Below are positions 23,901 to 31,139 of a stretch of DNA of 64,000 nucleotides, piece by piece. This DNA is from Kitasatospora sp. GP82 (GTDB lineage Bacteria > Actinomycetota > Actinomycetes > Streptomycetales > Streptomycetaceae). Numbering within the stretch: position 1 is the first letter of the stretch; every line of letters starts with the position of its first letter. The notes below the pieces were generated by a model that searched no databases, had not been told where the DNA came from, and was given only the letters and a program-made list of their open reading frames with translations. A program made the position numbers and the translations under genes. The stretch lies in the NCBI RefSeq assembly GCF_029892105.1, contig NZ_JARZAJ010000019.1, positions 62,001 to 126,000 on the forward strand, read 5' to 3'.

Positions 23901-25122
23901 CCAGGCAGCCGCCGACGCCCTGCGCACCCGGGTGAGCACCGAGATCGAGGACACCGCACGGACTCGCGCCGAGGCGATCGACGCGCTGCGCCGCTTCGCC
24001 GCCACCGGACTGCTCGCCGTCGCCCTCCCCGACCTCGGACACCCGTCGGAATCCTGGGCACCCGAGCCGGCCGTCCGCCTCGCTCGCGCCATCGAGCGCG
24101 AGCTGGAGTCCGTCGACGACTCCGACCCCGCCTGGGAACGCGTCCAGCGAAGGATCACCGAGGAGCTCAAGGACCTCTCCGACGCCCTCGCCCGGCACGG
24201 CCACACGGCGGCCGCCCGGATGCTGGAGGACGGCCTGGTCGTCGACATCGTCTTCCAGGGCCGGGAGCGATCCGTCCCCGAGCTGGCCGCCGCCCTCGCC
24301 GACGAGGTCGCCGACCGCCAGCAGCTGCTCTCCGCCCGCGAGCAGGAGATCCTGGAGAACCATCTGATCACCGAAGTGGCCGGCACCCTCCAGGAGCTGG
24401 TCAGCGCGGCTGAGCACCAGGTGCTGCGGATGAACGAGGAGCTGAAGGACCGCCCGACCAGCACCGGCATGCTGCTGCGGCTGGTCTGGCGGCCGGCCCG
24501 CAACGCCCCCGGCGGGCTGGCCGCCGCCCGCGACCGCCTGCTGCGCCAATCCTCCGACGCCTGGACGGCCGCCGACCGCGCCGCCCTCGGCGAGTTCCTC
24601 CAGGCGCAGATCGACCGGGCCCGCACCGACAATCCGTCCGGGACCTGGCTGGAACACCTCACCACTGCCCTGGACTACCGCTCTTGGCACGAGTTCGGCA
24701 TCGAGCGTCACCAGCACGGGAAGTGGCAGTCCGCCACCGGCCCTGCCTCCGGCGGCGAGCGCGTGCTCTCCGTCTCCTTGCCGCTGTTCGCCGCCGCCTC
24801 CTCGCACTACGCCTCGGCGGGCAACCCGCACGCACCACGGCTGGTCACCCTGGACGAGGCCTTCGCCGGTGTGGATGACGACTCCCGGGCCAAGTCCCTC
24901 GGCCTGCTCGCCGCCTTCGACCTGGACGTGGTGATGACCTCCGAACGCGAATGGGGCTGCTACCCGCAGGTCCCGGGCCTGGCCATCGCTCAGCTCTCCC
25001 GGGTCGACGAGATCGCGGCCGTGCTCGTTACCCGCTGGGAGTGGGACGGTCACCACCGCACGCGGATCGAGGAACCTGCCGCGGCGATGCCGTCCCAGCG
25101 CCAGGGCGACCTGTTCGAGTGA
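20986..25122 (+). CDS. jetC: Wadjet SMC-like ATPase JetC (TIGR02680)
   Basis: A 1378-residue SMC/MukB-like motor. Walker A is GNNGTGKS at residues 46-53, after an N-terminal head strand set. Long alanine/glutamate/arginine-rich coiled coils run from about 270 to 610 and from about 760 to 1000, separated by a compact hinge-like domain containing LWRLVDFTAETSLTQ. The C-terminal head has the signature SGGERVLSVSLPLF near residue 1255 and Walker B/D-loop LVTLDEAFAGVDDDSR near 1285. By known Wadjet work this subunit extrudes DNA loops and measures circle size. All ATPase motifs look intact. ATG overlaps the jetB stop. Confidence 0.95.
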   Translation: MNTAVETLLPAPGRTRWQPLRVGLVDLFYYDVEEFHFRDGRLLFRGNNGTGKSKVLALTLPFLLDGDLSPHRVEPDADPKKRMEWNLLLGGEHPHPERLGYTWIEFGRLDEDGTAHYTTLGCGLKAVSGRGIARHWYFVTDRRIGADPADGGLKLLDSTGAAITRDRLAEALDGRGLVYDSARAYRRAVDEALFGLGEQRYAALVDLLVQLRQPQLSKRPSEKALSQALTESLPPMDQAVVADVAEAFRSLDEEKEQLAVMVAAERAATGFLQHYRRYAQVAARRKARAPRAQHSRYETLRTELNTAEEEFEAAGTALAEAGARLEELDERRSGLRARDEALRAGPGMRSARELEQAADLAERTARDAERAEADRTRAEGELARYVARLGAARSRTEAAERAQDTALTRAAEAAAAARLEGEHADRIACPLTGGDTPEAAQRSATELTDRRQRSVALAEQQLAAAQEAARELARARRREEDADAELAHRAELRAEAEESATRAGEGYLAAVRTHFAACTQLRPAAPEGVLDELAEWVGTLAGADPARAAAQQAASAAGTELARRRAALEAEERGIRQRADGLRAELAGLRAGGQRGPGTPHTRSAEARHGRPGAPLWRLVDFTAETSLTQRQQAGMEAALEASGLLDAWVGPNGAVMSADTWDTLVTVGAPVDGPSLAGLLRPAVDRADPAAAAVPDELVSRLLAGIGLVGPDDELPGAGSWIGLDGRFRLGVLTGTWSKPAAEYLGEGAREQARRIRIDAIEAELALLSQQMDELAAQAEALEADVRTLAAEQAALPDDSALRAAHAAVSAAHREHGRATGRRETADRETTRAAAFADQAATELHSLTEELGLPATAAGLREVREALGSYREALAALWPAVREMRAARAALTTEESDHARAAEHAAELEMRARTAAREAVAAGERHETLAATVGAAVAELQRRLAEVVAALRDCEETERATRREQNAATGRQAAADALRTRVSTEIEDTARTRAEAIDALRRFAATGLLAVALPDLGHPSESWAPEPAVRLARAIERELESVDDSDPAWERVQRRITEELKDLSDALARHGHTAAARMLEDGLVVDIVFQGRERSVPELAAALADEVADRQQLLSAREQEILENHLITEVAGTLQELVSAAEHQVLRMNEELKDRPTSTGMLLRLVWRPARNAPGGLAAARDRLLRQSSDAWTAADRAALGEFLQAQIDRARTDNPSGTWLEHLTTALDYRSWHEFGIERHQHGKWQSATGPASGGERVLSVSLPLFAAASSHYASAGNPHAPRLVTLDEAFAGVDDDSRAKSLGLLAAFDLDVVMTSEREWGCYPQVPGLAIAQLSRVDEIAAVLVTRWEWDGHHRTRIEEPAAAMPSQRQGDLFE

Positions 25123-26372
25123 GCCCGGACATTACCCGCCTGCGCCGCCTGCTCGGCGGACCCGACCTCGCCTGGCTGGTGGAGCGGGTCCGCCGACGCT
25201 TGGAGACCGGGCAGTCGCTCGACGACACGGTCACCCGGACGGCAGCCGACGACGCCGAACGCGCGGCCGTCGCCGGACTGCTGGGCCGCGCGCCGCGCCC
25301 CGGCCGTTCACTGTCCGTCTCCCTGTCGGCGGTGGACCAGGTACTCCGGGCCAGCGGCGCCAGCCCGGACGGACTCGCCGCCGCCGTCGTCGCGCTCACC
25401 GGGCCGGTCACACCCCGCCGGGAGGCGGCCGACCAACTGGCCCTGGCCTGGCAGCGCGCGTTCGCCCCACTCTCCGACGCCGTGGCCGTACGGCCCGGAC
25501 TCCAGGACTGGTACGCCTCACTGCACGCCGCCGGCCTGGTCCGCCGCCTGGCCCGGACTCCGGAAGAAGCGGCGCCGCTCCTCGCCACCCTCGCCCGGCT
25601 GCTCACCCGGCTCCCGGTCTCACCCCCGTGCTCGCTCAGCACCTTCGCCGCCGAGCACACCGGCCACGCCCACGCCCTCGACCAGGGGCCACTGGCGACC
25701 CTCACCCTTGACGCCATCAGAGCCCTCACCGGCACGCCGCCCGGCACCGGCGCCCAGGCCCGCCGCGACACCTGGGCCGCCGCCGGCCTGCTCCTCGACG
25801 AGATCTCCTCCCAGGTCCTCACCCTCAACCTGCCCGGCGACCATGACACCGCCACCGGCCGCGCCCTGACCGCCCTTGGATCGGTCGGCCAGCCCGCAGT
25901 GCTGACGCTTCGTCAGCTCATCCGGGACGCGCCCCGCCCACCCCGTGGTGGCACTGCGTACGTCTGCGAGAACCCCGCGGTCGTCCTCGCCGCCGCCGAC
26001 CGCCTCGGCCCCTTCAGCGCACCGCTGATCTGCCTCCAGGGCCAGCCCAGCAGCGCAGCCCTGCACCTGCTCCGCCGCTACGCCGACATCGGATGGACCC
26101 TGCACTACCACGGCGACTTCGATTGGGGCGGCATCCGCATCGCCACCCGCCTGCTCGCCAACGTGCCATGGACCCCGTGGCACTACACCGCGTCCGACTA
26201 CCGCGCGGCCCTTGCCAAGTACCCGGACACCGCGGCGCTCACCGGCGTCCCCGCCGCGACACCCTGGGACCTCCCGCTCGCCAGTGCCCTCCACGAAGCC
26301 GGCCGCCGTATCGAGGAGGAACTGGTCCTGGACCAGCTCCTCGCCGATCTGGCCCCGCCGCCCAGCCCTTGA
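25119..26372 (+). CDS. jetD: Wadjet nuclease JetD (TIGR02679/DUF2399, Toprim)
   Basis: A 417-residue protein starting at GTG 25119, which overlaps the jetC stop by four bases. The N-terminal part (LLGGPDLAWLVERVRRRLE, then the DUF3323-like helical region) links to a C-terminal topoisomerase-VI-like Toprim domain: the catalytic Glu lies in YVCENPAVVLAAADRL near residue 282, and the metal-binding Asp pair in HYHGDFDWGGIRIATRLL near residue 331. These are the residues needed for DNA cleavage. In Wadjet this subunit cuts plasmids trapped by the JetABC motor. Last gene of the operon; no obvious terminator follows. Confidence 0.93.
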   Translation: MSPDITRLRRLLGGPDLAWLVERVRRRLETGQSLDDTVTRTAADDAERAAVAGLLGRAPRPGRSLSVSLSAVDQVLRASGASPDGLAAAVVALTGPVTPRREAADQLALAWQRAFAPLSDAVAVRPGLQDWYASLHAAGLVRRLARTPEEAAPLLATLARLLTRLPVSPPCSLSTFAAEHTGHAHALDQGPLATLTLDAIRALTGTPPGTGAQARRDTWAAAGLLLDEISSQVLTLNLPGDHDTATGRALTALGSVGQPAVLTLRQLIRDAPRPPRGGTAYVCENPAVVLAAADRLGPFSAPLICLQGQPSSAALHLLRRYADIGWTLHYHGDFDWGGIRIATRLLANVPWTPWHYTASDYRAALAKYPDTAALTGVPAATPWDLPLASALHEAGRRIEEELVLDQLLADLAPPPSP

Positions 26373-26973
26373 TGTGCTCCCCTCCGGCTGGGCAACTCGT
26401 GGACGATCAGCACCTACGGCACGCAGATCGCCCAAACCCGCGAACTCCGTGGAGAGGCAGGCCGGTCCACTCTCCTTGCTGCCTGGCCGCACGGCGCCTT
26501 CCCGGGAAGCCAGAAGCGATGGAGCCGGCATGGCACCGGAGTTCTCCAGCATCGAGGAGTGACTCGGCCGGGCCCGCAACACCTATCGCTACCACGACGT
26601 CCTCGCCGAGGTCGGCGGCTCCGCCCGGACCCCGGAGCGGGACACGCTGCGGTGGGTGCGGTTCTGCGCGCGTACGACCAGCTGCCCAGAACACGGAGCG
26701 CCGGGTGCAGAGCACCCGCGAGGCCTGGTACGCCCTCGACCAGGCGATCGAACAGCGAGGCTGGCCCGACCGGATGCGCGACCCGTACGCGTAGCTGCGG
26801 TGAGCAGGTAATTCGTGCGATCACCCTGCGCTCACCATGGCATTCGATCCTTGGAAGGTCGCTCTCGGCGGGGCGTCCGAGGGGTTGGCTGCGACGCGAT
26901 GCCGTCTGTGCGTGCAGGCGGGTCGCCGCTCTATCGTGGAAGAGCGTGAACCCCGACGGGAGGAGCGCAGCCG
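26373..26973. other. Stretch after the Wadjet operon with one gene remnant
   Basis: About 600 bases without an intact gene. 26373-26529 shows nothing clear; 26530-26794 is the broken gene listed separately; 26795-26973 is the upstream region of the STAS gene, including the ribosome site GGGAGGAG at 26959-26966. Confidence 0.5.
26530..26794 (+). pseudogene. Broken small hypothetical gene
   Basis: ATG 26530 opens MAPEFSSIEE followed by a TGA. Beyond it the same frame gives protein-like sequence (NTYRYHDVLAEVGGSARTPE, then TLRWVRFCARTT), after which the likely continuation shifts frame to VQSTREAWYALDQAIEQRG and ends WPDRMRDPYA at TAG near 26794. One nonsense codon plus at least one frameshift mark it as dead. 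The family is not recognised. It lies between the defence operon and the signalling cluster. Confidence 0.45.
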
Positions 26974-27264
26974 ATGGATCCGGACACTGCAAACGCGGAC
27001 CAGCTCACCGTCTCGATTCGGCTGTGGGCAGGCGGGACCGTGCTCCGGCCCGAGGGCGAACTCGATCACGACAGCGCCGCTCCACTGGCCGAGGCCCTCG
27101 AGGCGGCGCTGCCGACGCCTCCGGGCCAGGTGGTGACCGACTGCTCGGGCCTCGGATTCTGCGACTCGACCGCTCTCAACCTCCGGCAGAACCGGAGACC
27201 GTGGTGGTCGAGCCACGGGGAGCGGTGCGCCGATGCAGCGAGGTCACCCGAGGCCCGAGGATGA
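26974..27264 (+). pseudogene. STAS-domain anti-sigma-factor antagonist, C-terminally altered
   Basis: ATG 26974 with GGGAGGAG upstream starts a STAS domain: VSIRLWAGGTVLRPEGELDHDSAAPLAEAL, then VVTDCSGLGFCDSTALNL, which includes the serine/threonine-bearing loop phosphorylated in SpoIIAA-type antagonists. Directly after STALNL the sequence leaves homology (RQNRRPWWSSHGERC) and ends at TGA 27264, so the last two helices and strand of the domain are missing, consistent with a frameshift or deletion. The stop overlaps the start of the hybrid kinase (ATGA at 27261-27264), so translation through this frame may still serve to couple the kinase. 96 residues; possibly still folded in part. Confidence 0.65.
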
Positions 27265-30200
27265 ACGAGCGCTCCAAGCCAGTCGCCGTTCGAGGGTCGG
27301 GCCGCGGTCCGCAGGCCCTGTCCGAGGCCGGCCTGCGGCAACTCCTGACCGGACTGACCGCTGTGCGCGGCGGAGACTTCGGCATCCGCTTGCCGCAGCG
27401 CCCGGGGCTGCTCGGTGAGATCGCCATTGTCTTCAACGACATGGCCGACCAGTTGTCCCGGCTGAACTCCGAGGTGACCCGGGTGGCGCGCGAGGTCGGT
27501 ACCGAGGGCCGGCTCGGCGGCCAGGCCGAGGTACCGCAAGCCTCCGGAACCTGGCGGGACCTGACCGACTCGGTCAACGCGATGGCGGGCAACCTCACTG
27601 CGCAGGTCCGCAACATCGCCCAGGTCACCACGGCGGTCGCCAAGGGCGATCTGACGCAGAAGATCGAGGTCGACGCCCAAGGCGAGATCCTGGAGCTGAA
27701 GAACACCGTCAACACGATGGTGGACCAGCTGTCCGCCTTCGCCGGCGAGGTGACCCGGGTGGCGCGCGAGGTGGGCACCGAGGGCCGGCTCGGCGGCCAG
27801 GCCGAGGTCGAGGGCGTCTCCGGGACCTGGCGCGATCTCACTGACTCGGTGAACTTCATGGCGGGCAACCTCACTGCGGAGGTCCGCTCGATCGCCCAGG
27901 TCGCGACGGCGGTCGCCGAGGGCGATCTGACGCAGAAGATCGAGGTCGACGCACGCGGCGAGATCCTCACCCTGAAGAGCACCATCAACACGATGGTCGA
28001 CCAGCTGTCAGCCTTCGCCGGCGAGGTGACCCGGGTCGCCCGCGAGGTCGGTACCGAGGGAAATCTGGGCGGTCAGGCCACCGTACGAGGTGTCTCGGGC
28101 ACCTGGAAGGACCTCACCGACAACGTCAACGTGATGGCGTCCAACCTGACCAGTCAGGTCCGGTCCATCTCCCAGGTGGTCACCGCGGTGGCCAGGGGCG
28201 ACCTCTCGCAGAAGATCACCGTCGAGACCAAGGGAGAGGTCGCCGCCCTGGCCGGGGCGATCAACACCATGGTGGACACCCTCTCCGCGTTCGCCGACGA
28301 GGTCACCCGGGTCGCCCGAGAGGTGGGCACCGAGGGCATGCTGGGCGGCCAGGCCCGCGTCCCGAACGTGGCCGGCACCTGGAAGGACCTGACGGACAAC
28401 GTCAACTCGATGGCGAACAACCTCACCAACCAGGTCCGCAACATCGCCCAGGTCACCACCGCTGTCGCGCAGGGCGATCTGACCCGCAAGATCGACGTCG
28501 ACGCACGCGGCGAGATCCTGGCGCTCAAGACGACCATCAACACCATGGTCGACCAGCTGTCCTCGTTCGCAGCCGAGGTCACCCGCGTCGCCCGCGAGGT
28601 CGGCAGCCAGGGCCGGCTCGGCGGCCAGGCCGAGGTCGAGGGCGTCTCCGGCACCTGGAAGCGATTGACCGAGAACGTCAACGAGCTGGCCGGGAACCTC
28701 ACCCGACAGGTGCGCGCCATCGCCGAGGTGACCAGCGCCGTCGCCGAGGGCGACCTCACCCGCTCCATCACCGTCGACGCCTCCGGTGAGGTCGCCGACC
28801 TCAAGGACAACATCAACGCCATGGTGGAGTCGCTGCGCGAGACCACCCGGGCCAACCAGGAACAAGACTGGCTGAAGACCAACCTGGCCCGCCTCACCGG
28901 CCTGATCCAGGGCCACCGCGAACTCGCCGCCGTGGCCGAACTGATCATGGACGAGCTCACCCCGCTGCTCTGGGCCCAGTACGGAGCCTTCTACCTCGCC
29001 GAGGAGAGCGCCGACGGCACCGAGCTCGTCCTGATCACTTCCTACGGCCGCTCGAACGTCACCGGACCCGAACGGATCGGACTCGGGCAGTCGCTGGTCG
29101 GCCAGGCCGCTCGTAGCCGCCGCATCATCACGGTCCAGGACCTTCCGTCCGGCTACGCCACGATCTCCTCCAGCCTCGGCCACGCTGCCCCCCGCGAGCT
29201 GATCGTGCTGCCGATCGTGGTCGAGGACCAGCTGCTCGGCGTGGTCGAGCTGGCCGCACTGCACTCGTTCTCCCAGCTGCACCGTGACTTCCTGGAGCGC
29301 TTCGCCGAGGCGGTCGGCGCCAACCTCAGCACTCTGCTCGCCAATGCCCGCACCGACGAACTGCTGGAGGAGTCCCAGCGGCTCACCGCCGAACTGCGCG
29401 CCCGCTCCGAGGAGTTGCAGAGAGGGCAGGAGGAGTTGCGCCGTTCTAACGCCGAACTGGAGGACAAGGCCGACCTGTTGGCCGCGCAGAACCGGGACAT
29501 CGAGGCGAAGAACCTGGAGATCGAGCACGCCCGCCACGAACTGGAGGCCAGGGCCCAGCAGTTGACCCGAGCTTCGATGTACAAGTCCGAGTTCCTGGCG
29601 AACATGAGTCACGAGCTGCGCACCCCGCTCAACAGTCTGCTGATCCTCGCCCAACTGCTCGCCCAGAACCCGGCGGGCAATCTGACGTCCAAACAGGTCG
29701 AGTACGCGGAGGTGATCCGCTCGGCCGGCTCGGACCTGCTGCAGCTGATCAATGACATCCTCGACCTGTCGAAGGTCGAAGCGGGCAAGATGGACATCAC
29801 CGTCGAACACTTCCCGCTGAGCGAACTGCTGGAGTACGTCCGGTCCACCTTCCGCCCGCTGGCAGGGCAGAAGAACCTGGAGTTCGAGGTGATCACCGGA
29901 CCCGAGGTTCCGGAGGAACTGGTCACCGACCAGGCCAGGCTGCGGCAGGTCCTGCGCAATCTGCTCTCCAACGCGGTCAAGTTCACCGACCGCGGCCGGG
30001 TGGAACTGCGGATCGAGCCCACCGCTGCGGACGAACTTCCCGAGGAGCTGCACGGAACGGCCGGAGTCCTGGCCTTCCGGGTTGCCGACACCGGCATCGG
30101 CATCGCCGAGCAGCACCTCGAATCCATCTTCGGTGCCTTCCAGCAGGCGGACGGAACCACGGGCCGCACCCACGGGGGGACCGGCCTCGGGCTTTCCATC

Positions 30201-31118
30201 AGCCGTGAGCTCGCACATCTGCTCGGCGGTGTCATCACCACCCGCAGCACCGTCGGCGAGGGCAGCTGCTTCACCCTGCACCTGCCCGTGGGCGCAGGCC
30301 CGCAGGAGACGAAGCCCCCCGCCCCGGAGCGGCCCGAACCACTCGGGTTGCTGGTCGTCGAGGCCGACCCACCCGGGCTGCTCAGCCTGCTCGCCGAGAG
30401 CGGCACGGCCGGCCGCGACGCCACCCGCGTCCGCAGCATCGGCGAGGTGGACGAAGCCCTCACCGCTCTTGAGGCGGGCAGGTTCCGCTGCCTGGTCCTG
30501 GACCTCGCCCTGCCCGACGACGGCGCGCGTCGGCTGCTGGCCGCCCTGGAGGACCGCGGCCTGGACGTCCCCGTGCTCGGCTACCTCAGCGGGCCCGGTG
30601 AGCAGGCCCGCGCGTTCCACACCGAGCGGCTCGACGTCGTACCGGGACTGGACGAGCTGCGCGAACGGATCGTCCAGGCGGTCGGCACCGAACGGCACGC
30701 GGACTCCGACCGGCTCGTGCCGCCCGCCACCGCCGACGGCCCGCTGGCCGGCCGGACCGTCCTCGTCGTCGACGACGACTCCCGTACCGTCTACGCCATC
30801 ACCGGCTTCCTGGAATTGCATGGCATGCGGGTCCTGCACGCCGGAAGCGGTCGGCGCGGCCTGGAACTGCTGCGCGCCAACCCGGACACCAGCCTGATTC
30901 TGATGGACCTCATGATGCCCGAACTCGACGGCTACGCCGCGATGGCGGCGATCCGGGACATGGCCGAGTTCTCGGCGATCCCGATCATCGCGGTGACCGC
31001 CAAGGCGATGCCCGGCGACCGCGCCAAAAGCATCGCCGCAGGCGCCAACGACCATGTCACCAAACCCGTCGACACCGAGTACCTGATCAGCCGGATCCGG
31101 CGATGGCTGGACCGGTGA
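27261..31118 (+). CDS. Giant soluble hybrid histidine kinase with five HAMP repeats, GAF and two receivers
   Basis: A 1285-residue kinase with no transmembrane segment or signal peptide. Order: a degenerate first HAMP (about 25-70); five tandem 92-residue HAMP units (71-530); a GAF domain (about 545-700); a coiled coil rich in Glu/Arg (about 700-775); HisKA with phospho-acceptor His784 in MSHELRTPLNSLL; HATPase with SNAVKFTDRG and THGGTGLGLSISREL; a weak receiver (about 1030-1150, Asp1081 in CLVLDLALP but the leading acidic pair reads VEADPP); and a canonical receiver (about 1165-1285, Asp1216 in ILMDLMMPE, Lys in HVTKPVD). Repeated soluble HAMP arrays resemble group III osmosensing kinases of fungi. 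ATG 27261 overlaps the STAS stop. The SpoIIE phosphatase follows 21 bases later. Confidence 0.9.
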   Translation: MNERSKPVAVRGSGRGPQALSEAGLRQLLTGLTAVRGGDFGIRLPQRPGLLGEIAIVFNDMADQLSRLNSEVTRVAREVGTEGRLGGQAEVPQASGTWRDLTDSVNAMAGNLTAQVRNIAQVTTAVAKGDLTQKIEVDAQGEILELKNTVNTMVDQLSAFAGEVTRVAREVGTEGRLGGQAEVEGVSGTWRDLTDSVNFMAGNLTAEVRSIAQVATAVAEGDLTQKIEVDARGEILTLKSTINTMVDQLSAFAGEVTRVAREVGTEGNLGGQATVRGVSGTWKDLTDNVNVMASNLTSQVRSISQVVTAVARGDLSQKITVETKGEVAALAGAINTMVDTLSAFADEVTRVAREVGTEGMLGGQARVPNVAGTWKDLTDNVNSMANNLTNQVRNIAQVTTAVAQGDLTRKIDVDARGEILALKTTINTMVDQLSSFAAEVTRVAREVGSQGRLGGQAEVEGVSGTWKRLTENVNELAGNLTRQVRAIAEVTSAVAEGDLTRSITVDASGEVADLKDNINAMVESLRETTRANQEQDWLKTNLARLTGLIQGHRELAAVAELIMDELTPLLWAQYGAFYLAEESADGTELVLITSYGRSNVTGPERIGLGQSLVGQAARSRRIITVQDLPSGYATISSSLGHAAPRELIVLPIVVEDQLLGVVELAALHSFSQLHRDFLERFAEAVGANLSTLLANARTDELLEESQRLTAELRARSEELQRGQEELRRSNAELEDKADLLAAQNRDIEAKNLEIEHARHELEARAQQLTRASMYKSEFLANMSHELRTPLNSLLILAQLLAQNPAGNLTSKQVEYAEVIRSAGSDLLQLINDILDLSKVEAGKMDITVEHFPLSELLEYVRSTFRPLAGQKNLEFEVITGPEVPEELVTDQARLRQVLRNLLSNAVKFTDRGRVELRIEPTAADELPEELHGTAGVLAFRVADTGIGIAEQHLESIFGAFQQADGTTGRTHGGTGLGLSISRELAHLLGGVITTRSTVGEGSCFTLHLPVGAGPQETKPPAPERPEPLGLLVVEADPPGLLSLLAESGTAGRDATRVRSIGEVDEALTALEAGRFRCLVLDLALPDDGARRLLAALEDRGLDVPVLGYLSGPGEQARAFHTERLDVVPGLDELRERIVQAVGTERHADSDRLVPPATADGPLAGRTVLVVDDDSRTVYAITGFLELHGMRVLHAGSGRRGLELLRANPDTSLILMDLMMPELDGYAAMAAIRDMAEFSAIPIIAVTAKAMPGDRAKSIAAGANDHVTKPVDTEYLISRIRRWLDR
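27471..28850 (+). repeat. Five tandem 276-bp repeats (HAMP array)
   Basis: Units start at 27471, 27747, 28023, 28299 and 28575, each exactly 276 bp (92 codons), each beginning GAGGTnACCCG at the conserved EVTRVAREVG. Units 1 and 2 are the most alike at DNA level. Constant unit length with diverged sequence points to selection on coiled-coil register rather than very recent duplication. Confidence 0.9.
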
Positions 31119-31139
31119 CGGCCGCGAACGGAAACGCCG

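Noticed and set aside
18111..26372. The four genes considered as a chromosomal MukBEF-type condensin
   Set aside because: The Toprim nuclease fourth gene and the DUF2397/2398/2399-type sequences are specific to Wadjet rather than MukBEF.
27471..28850. Regularly spaced repeats considered as a possible CRISPR-like or VNTR array
   Set aside because: Period is 276 bp and exactly codon-based; the repeats encode HAMP domains and have no spacer structure.
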